Assembly (NCBI GenBank): GCA_023230855.1
Contig: JALNWQ010000008.1
Location: 1 to 64,000, forward strand
Length of the DNA stretch: 64,000 nucleotides
Direction of reading: 5' to 3'
Origin: Solirubrobacteraceae bacterium
GTDB taxonomy: Bacteria > Actinomycetota > Thermoleophilia > Solirubrobacterales > Solirubrobacteraceae
The notes beneath the pieces are model-generated. The model worked only from the letters and a program-made list of their open reading frames with translations, did no database searches and was not told where the DNA came from. Position numbers and translations under genes: made by a program. Below are positions 33,262 through 42,565 of this stretch, one piece after another (the stretch's first letter is position 1; each line of letters opens with the position of its first letter).

Positions 33262-35271
33262 TCAGGCCATCGCCTCGCGCCGGTCGACGACCTGCCGCAG
33301 CTCCCGCAGCTCGTCGCGCAGCGCGGCGGCGTGCTCGAACCGCAGGTCCTCCGCGGCGGCGAGCATCTCCTCCTCCAGGGCGATGAGGCGCTCCTGCAGC
33401 TCCTCCAGCGGGATCTTGTCCGTCTCGGCCTGCTTCTCGCGCCGCCGGCGGCCCTTGGGGAGCTTCGACTCCGACTGGAGGAACTCGCCGATGTCGCTGA
33501 CGCCCTTGCGGATCGTCGTCGGGGTGATCCCGTGCTCCTCGTTGTAGGCGACCTGGATCGCCCGCCGGCGGTCCGTCTCGGCGATCGCGGCCTCCATCGC
33601 GGCGGAGCGCTTGTCGGCGTACATCACGACGTGCCCGTCGGCGTGGCGGGCGGCGCGGCCGATCGTCTGCACGAGCGACGTCTCGCCACGGAGGAACCCC
33701 TCCTTGTCGGCGTCGAGGATCGCCACCAGCGACACCTCGGGCAGGTCCAGGCCCTCGCGCAGCAGGTTGACGCCGATCAGCGCGTCGAACTCCCCCAGCC
33801 GCAGCTCGCGGATGATCTGGATCCGCTCGAGCGTGTCGACCTCGCTGTGCAGGTACTTGACGCGGAACCCGTGCTCCAGGAGGTAGGTCGTCAGGTCCTC
33901 CGACATCTTCTTCGTCAGCGTCGTGACGAGGGTGCGCTCGTCCCGGTCGGCCCGCGCACGGATCTCGTTCATCAGGTCGTCGACCTGGCCCTGCGACGGG
34001 CGCACGTCGATCCCGGGCTCGACGATGCCCGTCGGACGCACGATCTGCTCGACGACCTCGGCCGAGCGGGTGCGCTCGAACTGCCCGGGCGTGGCGGACA
34101 CGAACACGATCCGCGGCGCGATCCCGAGGAACTCCTCGAACGTCTGCGGCCGGTTGCCGAGCGCCGACGGCAGACGGAACCCGAAGTCGACGAGCGTCTG
34201 CTTGCGCGAGCGGTCGCCCTCGTACATGCCGCCGATCTGCGGCACCGTCTGGTGCGACTCGTCGAGGAACGTGACGAAGTCGTCGGGGAAGTAGTCGAGC
34301 AGGCAGTACGGTCGCTCGCCGTCCTTGCGGCCGTCGGTGATCTGCGAGTAGTTCTCGATCCCGTTGCAGAACCCCATCTCGCGCAGCATCTCCATGTCGT
34401 ACCGCGTGCGCTGCTGCAGCCGGTGGCTCTCCAGCAGCTTGCCCTGCTCGTCGAGCTCCTTCACCCGCGCGGTGAGCTCGCGGTCGATCTCCGACACCAC
34501 CCGCTCCATGTGGCCCTCGGGCGTCGTGTAGTGCGACGCCGGCCAGACGGCGATGTGCTCCAGGTCGTCCTCGAGCAGCTCGCCGGTGAGCGTGTCGACG
34601 TGCTGCAGCCGCTCCACCTCGTCCCCGAACAGCGTGATCCGGAACGCGGTCTCGGCGTTGGCGGGGAAGATCTCGATCGTCTCGCCCCGCACCCGGAACG
34701 TGCCGCGCGACAGCACCGTGTCGTTGCGCTGGTACTGGATGTGGACGAGCTTGGCCAGCAGCTCGTCGCGGTCGAGCTCGTCTCCCTGCTTGACGACGAT
34801 GAGGTTGCGGTCGTACGTCTCGGGCGATCCCAGGCCGTAGATCGCCGACACCGACGCGACGATCACGACGTCGCGACGGGCGAAGAGCGCGGCGGTCGCG
34901 GCGTGGCGCAGCCGGTCGATCTCCTCGTTGACCGCGGAGTCCTTCTCGATGTAGAGGTCCTTGGACGGGACGTACGCCTCGGGCTGGTAGTAGTCGTAGT
35001 AGCTGACGAAGTACTCGACGGCGTTCTGCGGGAAGAACGTGCGGAACTCGTTGCAGAGCTGGGCGGCGAGCGTCTTGTTGTGCGCCATGACGAGCGCCGG
35101 CCGCTGCAGCCGCTCGATGGTGGCGGCCATCGTCATCGTCTTGCCGGTGCCGGTGGCGCCGAGCAGGGTGGTGTACGGCGCGCCGGACTCCACCGACGCG
35201 ACGATCTCGTCGATCGCCTTGGGCTGGTCGGCCATCGGCGTCCAGCCGGGGGCGAGCTTGAACGGCGGCAT
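33262..35271 (-). CDS. uvrB: Excinuclease ABC subunit B (UvrB)
   Basis: 669 aa. Helicase-like damage-verification subunit. Walker A TLLGATGTGKTMTMAATIE, beta-hairpin YYDYYQPEAYVPSKDLYIEK, DEAD-like DESHQTVPQIGGMYEGDRSRK, motif VI TIGRAARHADGHVVMYAD and the C-terminal UVR motif (ALEEEMLAAAEDLRFEHAAALRDELRELR) that binds UvrC. The ATG was placed at MPPFKLAPGWTPMADQPKAI; the open frame extends a further 11 codons upstream. Convergent with the monooxygenase, 31 bases apart. Confidence 0.97.
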   Translation of the reverse strand: MPPFKLAPGWTPMADQPKAIDEIVASVESGAPYTTLLGATGTGKTMTMAATIERLQRPALVMAHNKTLAAQLCNEFRTFFPQNAVEYFVSYYDYYQPEAYVPSKDLYIEKDSAVNEEIDRLRHAATAALFARRDVVIVASVSAIYGLGSPETYDRNLIVVKQGDELDRDELLAKLVHIQYQRNDTVLSRGTFRVRGETIEIFPANAETAFRITLFGDEVERLQHVDTLTGELLEDDLEHIAVWPASHYTTPEGHMERVVSEIDRELTARVKELDEQGKLLESHRLQQRTRYDMEMLREMGFCNGIENYSQITDGRKDGERPYCLLDYFPDDFVTFLDESHQTVPQIGGMYEGDRSRKQTLVDFGFRLPSALGNRPQTFEEFLGIAPRIVFVSATPGQFERTRSAEVVEQIVRPTGIVEPGIDVRPSQGQVDDLMNEIRARADRDERTLVTTLTKKMSEDLTTYLLEHGFRVKYLHSEVDTLERIQIIRELRLGEFDALIGVNLLREGLDLPEVSLVAILDADKEGFLRGETSLVQTIGRAARHADGHVVMYADKRSAAMEAAIAETDRRRAIQVAYNEEHGITPTTIRKGVSDIGEFLQSESKLPKGRRRREKQAETDKIPLEELQERLIALEEEMLAAAEDLRFEHAAALRDELRELRQVVDRREAMA

Positions 35272-35378
35272 CCGGTCGAGCGTACCGTGCCCCGCCGACG
35301 GCACGGCGAACAGGCGTTCGGGTCGGCGGGCGACGTCGGCCGCCCACCGCGGCGGGCGGCGTCGTACGCTGGCCGGGC

Positions 35379-36116
35379 ATGTCCGAGCCGCGGATCGACC
35401 CGAACTTCCCCTACGGCCTGGACCGTCCCGGCCTGGCGCGGCGCCTCGCCGGGTTCGGCATGCTCGCCGGCGTCGTGACGCTCGTCGCCGCGGTCGCGCT
35501 CGACATCGCGTCGTCCGAGGGCCTCGTCGTCGTCGCGCTCCTCCTCGTCTGCGTCGGGTCGCTGATCCTCAGCGCGCTCATGTTCCGCACGTCGCGGTCG
35601 ACGAAGATCCAGGCGTCCGACCGCCTGCTGCTCGGCCTGGACCTGCAGGGCGACGAGACCGCCCTCGACCTGGGGTGCGGCAACGGCCTGCTGGCGGCGG
35701 GCCTGTCGGTGGCGCTCCCGCGCGGACGCGTGATCGGCGTCGACGCCTGGGTCGTCAAGCAGCTGCAGCCGACCGGCAAGGACGTCGCCAAGGCCACGCT
35801 GCGCTCGGCGGGCGTCAAGGGCGTGCAGCTGCGGACCGGGTCGATCCGCGAGCTGCCGGTGTCGGACGGGTCGGTCGACGTGGCGGTGTCGCGCGACGTG
35901 CTGGCGCTGCTGCCCGACCGGGCGGCGCGGCAGGAGGCCGTCGCCGAGCTCCACCGCGTGCTGCGGCCTGGTGGGCGGGTCGCGCTGCTCGAGCCGTTCG
36001 TGAGCGACGAGGTCCGCGACCTGCTGCGCGACGCGGGGTTCGAGGACGTCGCCCGCAGTCGTCGCTGGTGGCGCCTGTTCCCCGTGCCGCGACTCGTGAC
36101 CGGCCGGCGCGGCTGA
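35379..36116 (+). CDS. Class I SAM-dependent methyltransferase with two N-terminal TM helices
   Basis: 245 aa. Hydrophobic helices at about 25-42 and 48-65 anchor it to the membrane. The SAM domain follows: motif I TALDLGCGNGLLAAGLSVALP, acidic loop GRVIGVDAWV, VDVAVSRDVLALLPD, then LHRVLRPGGRVALLEPF. It resembles small membrane-bound methyltransferases of unknown target. Convergent with the GNAT gene, with a hairpin between. Confidence 0.8.
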   Translation: MSEPRIDPNFPYGLDRPGLARRLAGFGMLAGVVTLVAAVALDIASSEGLVVVALLLVCVGSLILSALMFRTSRSTKIQASDRLLLGLDLQGDETALDLGCGNGLLAAGLSVALPRGRVIGVDAWVVKQLQPTGKDVAKATLRSAGVKGVQLRTGSIRELPVSDGSVDVAVSRDVLALLPDRAARQEAVAELHRVLRPGGRVALLEPFVSDEVRDLLRDAGFEDVARSRRWWRLFPVPRLVTGRRG

Positions 36117-36200
36117 CCGGGTTGGCCGGACGGTCGGCGTCCACCGGCCGGATCGGTTCCGGCTCCACGGCGTCGCCGGACCACCGTGCCGACCGTCGGC

Positions 36201-36219
36201 GGCCCGCTCCCGGCGGGCC
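36201..36219. terminator. Hairpin terminator between convergent genes
   Basis: Stem GGCCCGC / GCGGGCC with loop TCCCG, located 84 bases after the methyltransferase stop and 16 bases from the GNAT stop; likely serves both strands. Confidence 0.5.
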
Positions 36220-36234
36220 GGACGACCGTCGCTC

Positions 36235-36936
36235 CTACGCGGCGCCCGCCCCGACCGCCGGGTCGTCGGGCCGACGCAGCTCGTGCATGAGCACCACCTG
36301 GTCCCGGTCGTCCCCGGGAGCGACCCGGATGGCGCGGGGCATCCGCGCCACCTCGCGGTAGCCGGCCCGGGCGTAGAACGCCTCCAGGCCCTCGCCGCCG
36401 CGGACCGTGAGGTAGAGCATCTCGAGCCCGAACTCGTCGGCCATCCGGCCGATCCCGTCGAGCAGCACCACGCCGAGGCCCTCGCCCTGGTGCTCGGGGT
36501 GGACCTGCACCCGCAGCACCCACCGCCAGTGCTCCGACAGCAGTCGGTCGTTCTCGGCCACGAACGCGAACCCCGCCACCCCCGACGTCGCCGCGGCGTC
36601 GCGGCGGCCGGAGCGCACCACGACGAGCCAGTCGTCGCCGCGGTGGACGCGCACGAGCGCCGCGTCGAGCGCCGGGGCGACGTCGCCGGTGGTCACCGGC
36701 GGCACGAACCCGACCCAGCCCCCGGCGTTGCTCACGTCGGTCCAGATCTGCAGCAGCCGGTCGCGGAGCGCCCGGTCGACCCGATGGATCCGCTCGACCG
36801 TCGGACGGCCGGCGGTGGGCTCCAGGTCCGCGCCGACCGGGTCGGGGCGCCGCACCGGCGTCCCGGGGCCGGAGGGCCGCTCCGGTGGGGTGCCGCGGCG
36901 GGCGGCGACGGAGGTGGGCGGCTGGTCGTCGGTCAC
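36235..36936 (-). CDS. GNAT-family N-acetyltransferase
   Basis: 233 aa; the first 45 residues are disordered and Pro/Arg-rich. GNAT core: RVHRGDDWLVVVRSG, VQVHPEHQGEGLGVVLLDGI (acetyl-CoA loop Q/R-x-x-G-x-G/A), LTVRGGEGLEAFYARAGYREVARM. Acceptor unknown. The GTG start overlaps the lytic transglycosylase stop (GTGA), making it the last gene of the coaE-transglycosylase-GNAT run. Confidence 0.85.
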   Translation of the reverse strand: MTDDQPPTSVAARRGTPPERPSGPGTPVRRPDPVGADLEPTAGRPTVERIHRVDRALRDRLLQIWTDVSNAGGWVGFVPPVTTGDVAPALDAALVRVHRGDDWLVVVRSGRRDAAATSGVAGFAFVAENDRLLSEHWRWVLRVQVHPEHQGEGLGVVLLDGIGRMADEFGLEMLYLTVRGGEGLEAFYARAGYREVARMPRAIRVAPGDDRDQVVLMHELRRPDDPAVGAGAA

Positions 36937-37733
36937 TCGAGCCCCAGCTCCGTCGGGTAGGTCCGTCGGTAGTCCTCGCGCGCGTCGAGGACCTTGTCGA
37001 CGTAGTTGCGCGTCTCCGGGAACGGGATGTCGGCCACCGTGAACCCCCGACCGCGCGCCCGGTCGCGGGCGAGCCAGACCTTGGCGTTCTCGGGTCCGGC
37101 GTTGTACGCGGCGAGCGCGACCGGGGTCTCGTCGCCGAACCGGTCCATCATCTGCCGCAGGCGGTAGGTGCCGTAGGCGATGTTCACCTGCGGGGTGTGC
37201 AGGTCGCCGAGGACGAACGCGCTGCCGCCGGACGCCCGGGCGATGTCGCGGGCGGTGTCCGGCGTGACCTGCATGAGGCCCATCGCGCCGGCCGGGGACT
37301 CCTGGTCGTCGCGGAACCGCGACTCGGCGTAGATCACCGCGGCGACGAGCGCCGGATCGAGCCGCTTGTCCTGCGCCTGCTGCCGGATGATGTCCTCGTG
37401 CCGCAACGGCAGGCGGATCTCGGTCACCGCCGGCTCGATCCCGGGGACGATCGCCCGCCACGCCGCGGCGGTGAGCGAGACCACCCCGAGCGTCACGACG
37501 ACCCACAGCAGGAGCCGCGACCGACGCGCCCGGCCGCCCCGTGCCGCCCGGCGGAGGCGGGAGGGGGCGCGGCCGGTCCGCCGCGGCCCGCCCCGGCCGG
37601 CCCCGCGCGCGGGCCCCGCCGGCGCGCGACCGGCCGTCGCGGTCGCCGCCCGCGGACGGGACGGGGCGCGACCGGACGACGGCCGACGCGACCCGTCGGC
37701 GGGACGGGCGGGACGACGGGACGACGGGCTCAC
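36933..37733 (-). CDS. Lytic murein transglycosylase (SLT/GH23)
   Basis: 266 aa, GTG start. Arg/Pro-rich cytosolic tail of about 70 residues, a TM anchor (LLLWVVVTLGVVSLTAAAW) and an extracellular SLT domain. The catalytic Glu lies in AAVIYAESRFRDDQESPAGAMGLMQ; TPDTARDIAR, NIAYGTYRLRQMM and VALAAYNAGPENAKVWL follow as in Slt70. It cleaves peptidoglycan glycan strands to anhydro-muropeptides. Coupled to coaE upstream by GTGA. Confidence 0.92.
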   Translation of the reverse strand: MSPSSRRPARPADGSRRPSSGRAPSRPRAATATAGRAPAGPARGAGRGGPRRTGRAPSRLRRAARGGRARRSRLLLWVVVTLGVVSLTAAAWRAIVPGIEPAVTEIRLPLRHEDIIRQQAQDKRLDPALVAAVIYAESRFRDDQESPAGAMGLMQVTPDTARDIARASGGSAFVLGDLHTPQVNIAYGTYRLRQMMDRFGDETPVALAAYNAGPENAKVWLARDRARGRGFTVADIPFPETRNYVDKVLDAREDYRRTYPTELGLE

Positions 37734-38362
37734 CGGACGGGGTTCCGCAGGTCGTCGAGGATCGACCCGAGGCGCCCGCGCAGATCGCGCAGCGAGCCGT
37801 CGTTGACGACGACGTAGGTGGCCCGCTCCGCCTTCTCCTGTTGGGTCAGGTGCCGGGAGTTGCGCTCGTCGACCGCGGCGTGCCCGCGCGCGGCGGCGCG
37901 CTCGGCCCGGAGCGCCTCGGGGGCGATGACCGCGATCGTGGCGTCGTAGGCGTCGGCCATCCCGGCCTCGAACAGCAGCGGGGTCTCGACCACCGCCGCC
38001 GGCGGGGCCGGATCGCGCTGCTGCGCGTCCTGACGGAACGCCCACACCCGCTCGCCGACGCGGGGCCAGATCTGCTCCTCGAGCCACCGCCGCTCGTCCG
38101 GGTCGCCGAACACGACGCCGGCGATCGCCTGCCGGTCGACGACGCCGTCCGGGGCGACCTCGCGCCCCCAGCGGTCGACGACGATCCGGCGCAGCTCCTC
38201 GCCGAGGTAGAGCTCGTGCACGACCGCGTCGGTCGACAGGACCGGCACCCCGAGCTCGGCGAGGATCCCGAGCGCCGTCGACTTGCCCGCGGCGAGCCCA
38301 CCGGTGAGCCCGACGAAGGGCACGGCGGCGGTCACGAGCCGGGTCGGATCGGGCGAGGTCAT
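37730..38362 (-). CDS. coaE: Dephospho-CoA kinase CoaE
   Basis: 210 aa. Last step of CoA synthesis, phosphorylating the 3' hydroxyl of dephospho-CoA. P-loop GLTGGLAAGKSTALGILAEL, VLSTDAVVHELY, VVETPLLFEAGM and the lid residues RNSRHLTQQEKAERA all fit the family. Together with panBCD elsewhere in the window it gives much of the CoA route. Downstream gene overlaps by 4 bases. Confidence 0.95.
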   Translation of the reverse strand: MTSPDPTRLVTAAVPFVGLTGGLAAGKSTALGILAELGVPVLSTDAVVHELYLGEELRRIVVDRWGREVAPDGVVDRQAIAGVVFGDPDERRWLEEQIWPRVGERVWAFRQDAQQRDPAPPAAVVETPLLFEAGMADAYDATIAVIAPEALRAERAAARGHAAVDERNSRHLTQQEKAERATYVVVNDGSLRDLRGRLGSILDDLRNPVR

Positions 38363-38412
38363 GCACCTCTACGGTAGCGCGGCGCCCGGCGAACCGATCC
38401 GGCCCCGGACGA

Positions 38413-38441
38413 CCACGACCCGCCGGGTGGGCGGGTCGTGG
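38413..38441. terminator. Strong hairpin downstream of rpsA
   Basis: Perfect 12-bp stem CCACGACCCGCC / GGCGGGTCGTGG around GGGTG. Lies between the rpsA stop and the coaE start on the minus strand; separates the two transcripts. Confidence 0.6.
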
Positions 38442-38476
38442 AGGTCGTCCGCGGCGGGGCCGCGAGCGGGTGGATC

Positions 38477-38500
38477 GGGACCGGCCCGGGGGCCGGTCCC
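38477..38500 (-). terminator. rpsA-proximal hairpin terminator
   Basis: Stem GGGACCGGCC / GGCCGGTCCC with a 4-base loop, 9 bases past the rpsA stop. Followed by the second hairpin at 38413, forming a double terminator. Confidence 0.65.
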
Positions 38501-38508
38501 GTCGTGGC

Positions 38509-39849
38509 TCAGGCGTCGGCCGGAGCGTCCTCGCCCTCGGCGGCCGGGGCGTCCTCGGCGTCGGCCGGGGCCGCGTCGGCGACCTCGGTCGGCTCGGCGT
38601 CGGCCGGGGCGTCGACGCTCGCCTCGGGGGCGGGCGCGTCGTCGTCCTCGACCGGCTCCTCCTCGCGACCACCCGAGGTGTGCGCGAGCTGGTCCTCCGA
38701 GTCGGCGGCCGAGATCTCGCGGCGCGGCAGGACCTGGCCCTCGACCCGCTTGACCGACAGCGACAGCCGGCGGCGGTCGTCGTCGATCTCGAGGATCTTG
38801 ACCTTCACGTCCTGGCCGGGCTCGACGACCTCACGCGGGCTCTCCACGTGATGCGCGGCGAGCTCCGAGATGTGGACGAGGCCCTCGACGCCCTCCATGA
38901 TCTCGACGAACGCGCCGAAGGTGACGACCTTCGTGACGGTGCCCTCGAGCTCGTCGCCGACGTTGTACGTGTCGACGACCCGCTGCCACGGGTCCTCCTG
39001 GGTCTGCTTGAGGCCGAGGGAGATCCGCTGACGGTCGCGGTCGATGTCGAGCACCTTGACCTGGACGGTGTCGCCGATGGCGACGACCTCGGTCGGGTGG
39101 TTGACGTGCGTCCACGACAGCTCGCTGATGTGGATGAGGCCGTCGATGCCGTTGAGGTCCACGAACGCGCCGAAGTCGACGATGTTCGAGATCTGGCCCT
39201 CGACGATGACGCCGGGCTGCAGGACGTCCAGGATCGCCTGGCGCTGCTCCTTGCGCTCCTCCTCCAGCACCGCGCGACGCGACAGCACCACGTTGTTGCG
39301 CTGACGGTTGAGCTCGATGACCTTGCACTCGATCATCGTGTGCAGGTACTCGTCGAGGTTCGGCACGCGCCGGATGTCGACGAGCGACGCCGGCAGGAAG
39401 CCGCGGACGCCCAGGTCGATGATCAGGCCGCCCTTGACGACCTCGATGACCGTGCCCTCGACCGGCTCGCCGGTCTCCTGGGCCGCCTCGATCCGCTTCC
39501 ACGCGCGCTCGTAGCGGGCCTGCTTGCGGCTGACCTTGAGGCGACCCTCGTCGTCCTCCTTGATCAGGACGAGGACCTCGAGGTCCTCGCCGATCTCGAC
39601 CTCGTCGTTCGGGTCGACGTTGCGGCGGATCGACAGCTCCTGCTGCGGGATCACGCCCTCGGACTTGAAGCCGACGTCGACCCAGACCTCGTCCGGATCG
39701 ATGCGGACGACCCGTCCGGTGATGACGTCGCCCTCGTCGAACGGGGGGAACGTCGCGTCGTAGTTGGGGACAATCTGCCCGTCGATTTCCAGGAGGAGGC
39801 CGTCGGAGCCTTCCACCACGGTCGCCGCGGGGGTCTCGAGTGTGGACAT
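38509..39849 (-). CDS. rpsA: 30S ribosomal protein S1
   Basis: 446 aa with four S1 OB-fold repeats (each beginning GD/GE..G.V: EGDVITGRVVRIDPDEVWVD near 43, EPVEGTVIEVVKGGLIIDLG, PGVIVEGQISNIVDFGAFVD, GDELEGTVTKVVTFGAFVEI), giving the short Gram-positive form. The C-terminal 70 residues are an Ala/Glu/Asp/Pro tail (APAPEASVDAPADAEP...) with low complexity. S1 binds mRNA and the 30S subunit during initiation. ATG at MSTLETPAATVVEG. Divergent from the FAD oxidoreductase. Confidence 0.96.
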   Translation of the reverse strand: MSTLETPAATVVEGSDGLLLEIDGQIVPNYDATFPPFDEGDVITGRVVRIDPDEVWVDVGFKSEGVIPQQELSIRRNVDPNDEVEIGEDLEVLVLIKEDDEGRLKVSRKQARYERAWKRIEAAQETGEPVEGTVIEVVKGGLIIDLGVRGFLPASLVDIRRVPNLDEYLHTMIECKVIELNRQRNNVVLSRRAVLEEERKEQRQAILDVLQPGVIVEGQISNIVDFGAFVDLNGIDGLIHISELSWTHVNHPTEVVAIGDTVQVKVLDIDRDRQRISLGLKQTQEDPWQRVVDTYNVGDELEGTVTKVVTFGAFVEIMEGVEGLVHISELAAHHVESPREVVEPGQDVKVKILEIDDDRRRLSLSVKRVEGQVLPRREISAADSEDQLAHTSGGREEEPVEDDDAPAPEASVDAPADAEPTEVADAAPADAEDAPAAEGEDAPADA

Positions 39850-40018
39850 GGGAACCAGTGCTGTTCGTGGCCTCCCCGGCCGGCGCCGTTCGCCTTGGGG
39901 GTCCTTCCGCCACGTTCGTAGGGTCGTACATCGTCGCACGCGCGGGGGGTCCGCGGCGTTGCGATCCCGTCGGGCGTCCCCGCACGCCTTCGGCCCGGCC
40001 GGGCTACCATCGCCGCCG

Positions 40019-41188
40019 ATGCCGGTACGGGCCACGAAGCGGGGCGCGGAGCGCACGCCGCTCGACATCGACTGCGACGTCCTGATCTGCGGGGCGAGCT
40101 TCGCCGGGCTCACCGTCGCGCGGGAGCTCGCCGCCGCGACCGGGCCCGACGGCCGCCGCCCCGACGTCGTGGTCGTCGACCGCTACGAGATCGGGGAGCG
40201 CCAGACGTCGGCGTGCGCCGCGCCGCTGCCGTGGCTGGACGCGATGGGGATCGCCGACGCGGTCCGCCAGACGTTCCCGACGGTGGAGGCGCGCACCCCC
40301 CGCGGACGGTTCTCGTGGCGACTCCCCCAGCCGTTCGCGACGTTCGACTACCGCCTGCTCTGCGAGCTCCTCGCCGCGCAGGGCGACTTCCGGTTCGAGA
40401 CCGCCAAGGTCGACGGGCGGCAGGCGATCGACCCCGCCGACGCGCACCGCCCCGCCGACGATCCGGCCGATCGCGACCGCATCACGGTGCTCACCGACCG
40501 CGGCCCGATCCGCGCGCCGCTCGTCGTCGACGCGCTCGGCTGGCGGCGCGTGCTCGCCCCGTCCGACGAGGCCGAGATCCAGCCCCCCGACGCGTTCCTG
40601 TCGCGCGGCCTGGAGGTGCACCCGTCCGGGACCGGCGACGCGTTCGAGCTGTTCCTCGACCGGCGGTACGCGCCGTCGGGGTACGGCTGGTCGTTCCCCG
40701 CCGGGGACGAGGTGCGGGTGGGCGTCGGGTCGTTCGACCCCCACCACCACGTGAAGGACCCGACGCTGCAGCTGGCCGCCGACGTCGGCCGCGAGCCCCA
40801 CGGCTACCAGGGCAACTGGATCCCCCACCGTCTGCGCCCCGCCACCGGCGACGGCGTGTTCTTCGTCGGCGACAGCGCCGGGCACTGCCTGCCGCTCTCG
40901 GCGGAGGGCATCCGTCCGGCGCTCTTCTTCGGCCTGGCGCTCGGCCGCGAGCTGCGGATGGTCGTCGAGGGCCGACAGACCCGCGAGCAGGCGCTGCGCC
41001 GCTACGCCGCGGTGAGCGCCCGCCACGAGCCGGCCTACACCTGGCTGCTGCGGCTGCAGCGCTCGGTCGGCGTCATCGTCCCGCGCGAGCGCCTGGCCCG
41101 GCGGGTCCTGTCGGGCCTCAGCCGGGACGGGCTCGCCGAGCGGGCCTGGGGACGGTACCTGCGGTTGATGCCTGCGACGAGCGTCTGA
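40019..41188 (+). CDS. FAD-dependent oxidoreductase (geranylgeranyl-reductase-like)
   Basis: 389 aa. FAD-binding start DVLICGASFAGLTVARELAA, catalytic-region RQTSACAAPLPWLDAMG, FDYRLLCELLAAQ, and the second FAD motif GVFFVGDSAGHCLPLSAEGIRPALFFGL. This combination marks the geranylgeranyl reductase/digeranylglycerophospholipid reductase clade of the PHBH fold, which reduces isoprenoid double bonds or hydroxylates quinones. Substrate uncertain. ATG chosen because the upstream frame is antisense to rpsA. Confidence 0.85.
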   Translation: MPVRATKRGAERTPLDIDCDVLICGASFAGLTVARELAAATGPDGRRPDVVVVDRYEIGERQTSACAAPLPWLDAMGIADAVRQTFPTVEARTPRGRFSWRLPQPFATFDYRLLCELLAAQGDFRFETAKVDGRQAIDPADAHRPADDPADRDRITVLTDRGPIRAPLVVDALGWRRVLAPSDEAEIQPPDAFLSRGLEVHPSGTGDAFELFLDRRYAPSGYGWSFPAGDEVRVGVGSFDPHHHVKDPTLQLAADVGREPHGYQGNWIPHRLRPATGDGVFFVGDSAGHCLPLSAEGIRPALFFGLALGRELRMVVEGRQTREQALRRYAAVSARHEPAYTWLLRLQRSVGVIVPRERLARRVLSGLSRDGLAERAWGRYLRLMPATSV

Positions 41189-41380
41189 CCCGCGCCGGCG
41201 TCCGCGGCGTCGAGTCGGGACGCAAGATCCCGTGCACGACGCCGTGCGGGTTGGCCGTCGACGAGCCCGTTGCTAGCGTCGCCGGGCCGCCGTGATCCGG
41301 TCGGTCCGCCATGGACCGGTCCCGGGCCCGACGGCGCACGCCCGTCACCGAATGCCGCCCGGTGCCGTGCGACACGACCC

Positions 41381-42562
41381 ATGAGCCTTCCGACGCCGCT
41401 TTCCCGCCGACGCCCGATCCTGCCCGCCCTGGGGGTCGGCGCCCTGTGCGTCACGGCGGCGATCGCCTGGCCGAACGTCGCCGTGTCGCAGACCGATCTG
41501 CGATCGCAGGCCCAGACCCTGCGCGCGCAGGTCGAGGCGGAGTCCCGCCGGATCGCGAGCACCGCCGACGGGCTCGCCGACGCGCAGCGGCGGGTGTCGA
41601 CGCTGCAGGCCCGCGTCGACCGACGCCAGGCGCAGCTCACCCGCACCCAGGACCGCCTGGTGCGCTCCCGGATCCGCCTGACGAAGCTCGAGCGCAAGGC
41701 CGACCGCGCCGAGCGGGTCCTCGGCGACAACCTGCGGGCCACCTACCAGAACGGTCGCCCCGACATCGTGTCGATCGTGCTCAACAGCGACGGCTTCAGC
41801 GACATGCTGGAGCGGATCGAGTTCTACCGGCGGATCGCCGAGCACAACGGCCGGATCCTCGACGACACCCGCGACACCCGGCGCGACGTCGCCCGCCAGG
41901 CCGACCGCCTGCAGGGCCTGCGCCGCACCTACGGCCGGCTCGCCGAGGAGGCCGAGGCCGACCGGCAGCAGGCCGACGTCGTCCGCAACGCGCTGCTGCG
42001 CCGTCACGCCGACCAGTTGCGCCGGCGCAACGGGACCCAGGCGCGCCTGCGCACCGTCCGCAACCGGATCTCGGCCCTGGAGGCCGAGCAGGCCCGCGCG
42101 GCCCGGGCCGAGCAGCGCCGTGCGTCGGCCACGAGCCAGGCCCCGCGCGTGTCCGCCTCCTCCTCCGGCGACGCGCCGTCCGGATCGTCGTCGTCCGGTG
42201 GCGGCGACGGCGCGGTGTCCCGCGTCGTGGCGGCCGCCAACGAGATCGCCACCACCCCGTACGTCTGGGGCGGCGGGCACGGCGGTGGACGCGACAGCGG
42301 CTACGACTGCTCCGGATCGTTGAGCTACGCGCTCGCCGCGGCCGGGCTGCTGTCGAGCCCGCTCGACTCGACCGGGTTCATGAGCTGGGGCGAGGCCGGG
42401 CCGGGCCGACGGATCACGGTCTACGCCAACGCGAGCCACGCCTACATGGTCGTCGACGGCCGCCGCTACGACACGTCGGCGCTGCGCGGCGGCGGGACCC
42501 GCTGGACGAGCGAGATGCGCTCGAGCGCCGGGTTCGTCGCGCGCCATCCCCCGGGCCTGTAG
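41381..42562 (+). CDS. Secreted NlpC/P60-type peptidoglycan hydrolase with coiled-coil regulator
   Basis: 393 aa. Signal peptide/anchor (PILPALGVGALCVTAAIAWP), then a long antiparallel coiled coil (about 38-245, LRSQAQTLRAQVEAESRRIAS ... ISALEAEQARAARAEQ) as in RipA/PcsB-type hydrolases, a Ser/Gly linker and the C-terminal catalytic domain. The nucleophile is Cys in GYDCSGSLSYAL and the His lies in ASHAYMVVDG. It should cut D-Glu to diamino-acid peptide bonds, with the coil controlling access or recruiting FtsEX-like partners, none of which are nearby. Confidence 0.9.
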   Translation: MSLPTPLSRRRPILPALGVGALCVTAAIAWPNVAVSQTDLRSQAQTLRAQVEAESRRIASTADGLADAQRRVSTLQARVDRRQAQLTRTQDRLVRSRIRLTKLERKADRAERVLGDNLRATYQNGRPDIVSIVLNSDGFSDMLERIEFYRRIAEHNGRILDDTRDTRRDVARQADRLQGLRRTYGRLAEEAEADRQQADVVRNALLRRHADQLRRRNGTQARLRTVRNRISALEAEQARAARAEQRRASATSQAPRVSASSSGDAPSGSSSSGGGDGAVSRVVAAANEIATTPYVWGGGHGGGRDSGYDCSGSLSYALAAAGLLSSPLDSTGFMSWGEAGPGRRITVYANASHAYMVVDGRRYDTSALRGGGTRWTSEMRSSAGFVARHPPGL

Positions 42563-42565
42563 GCC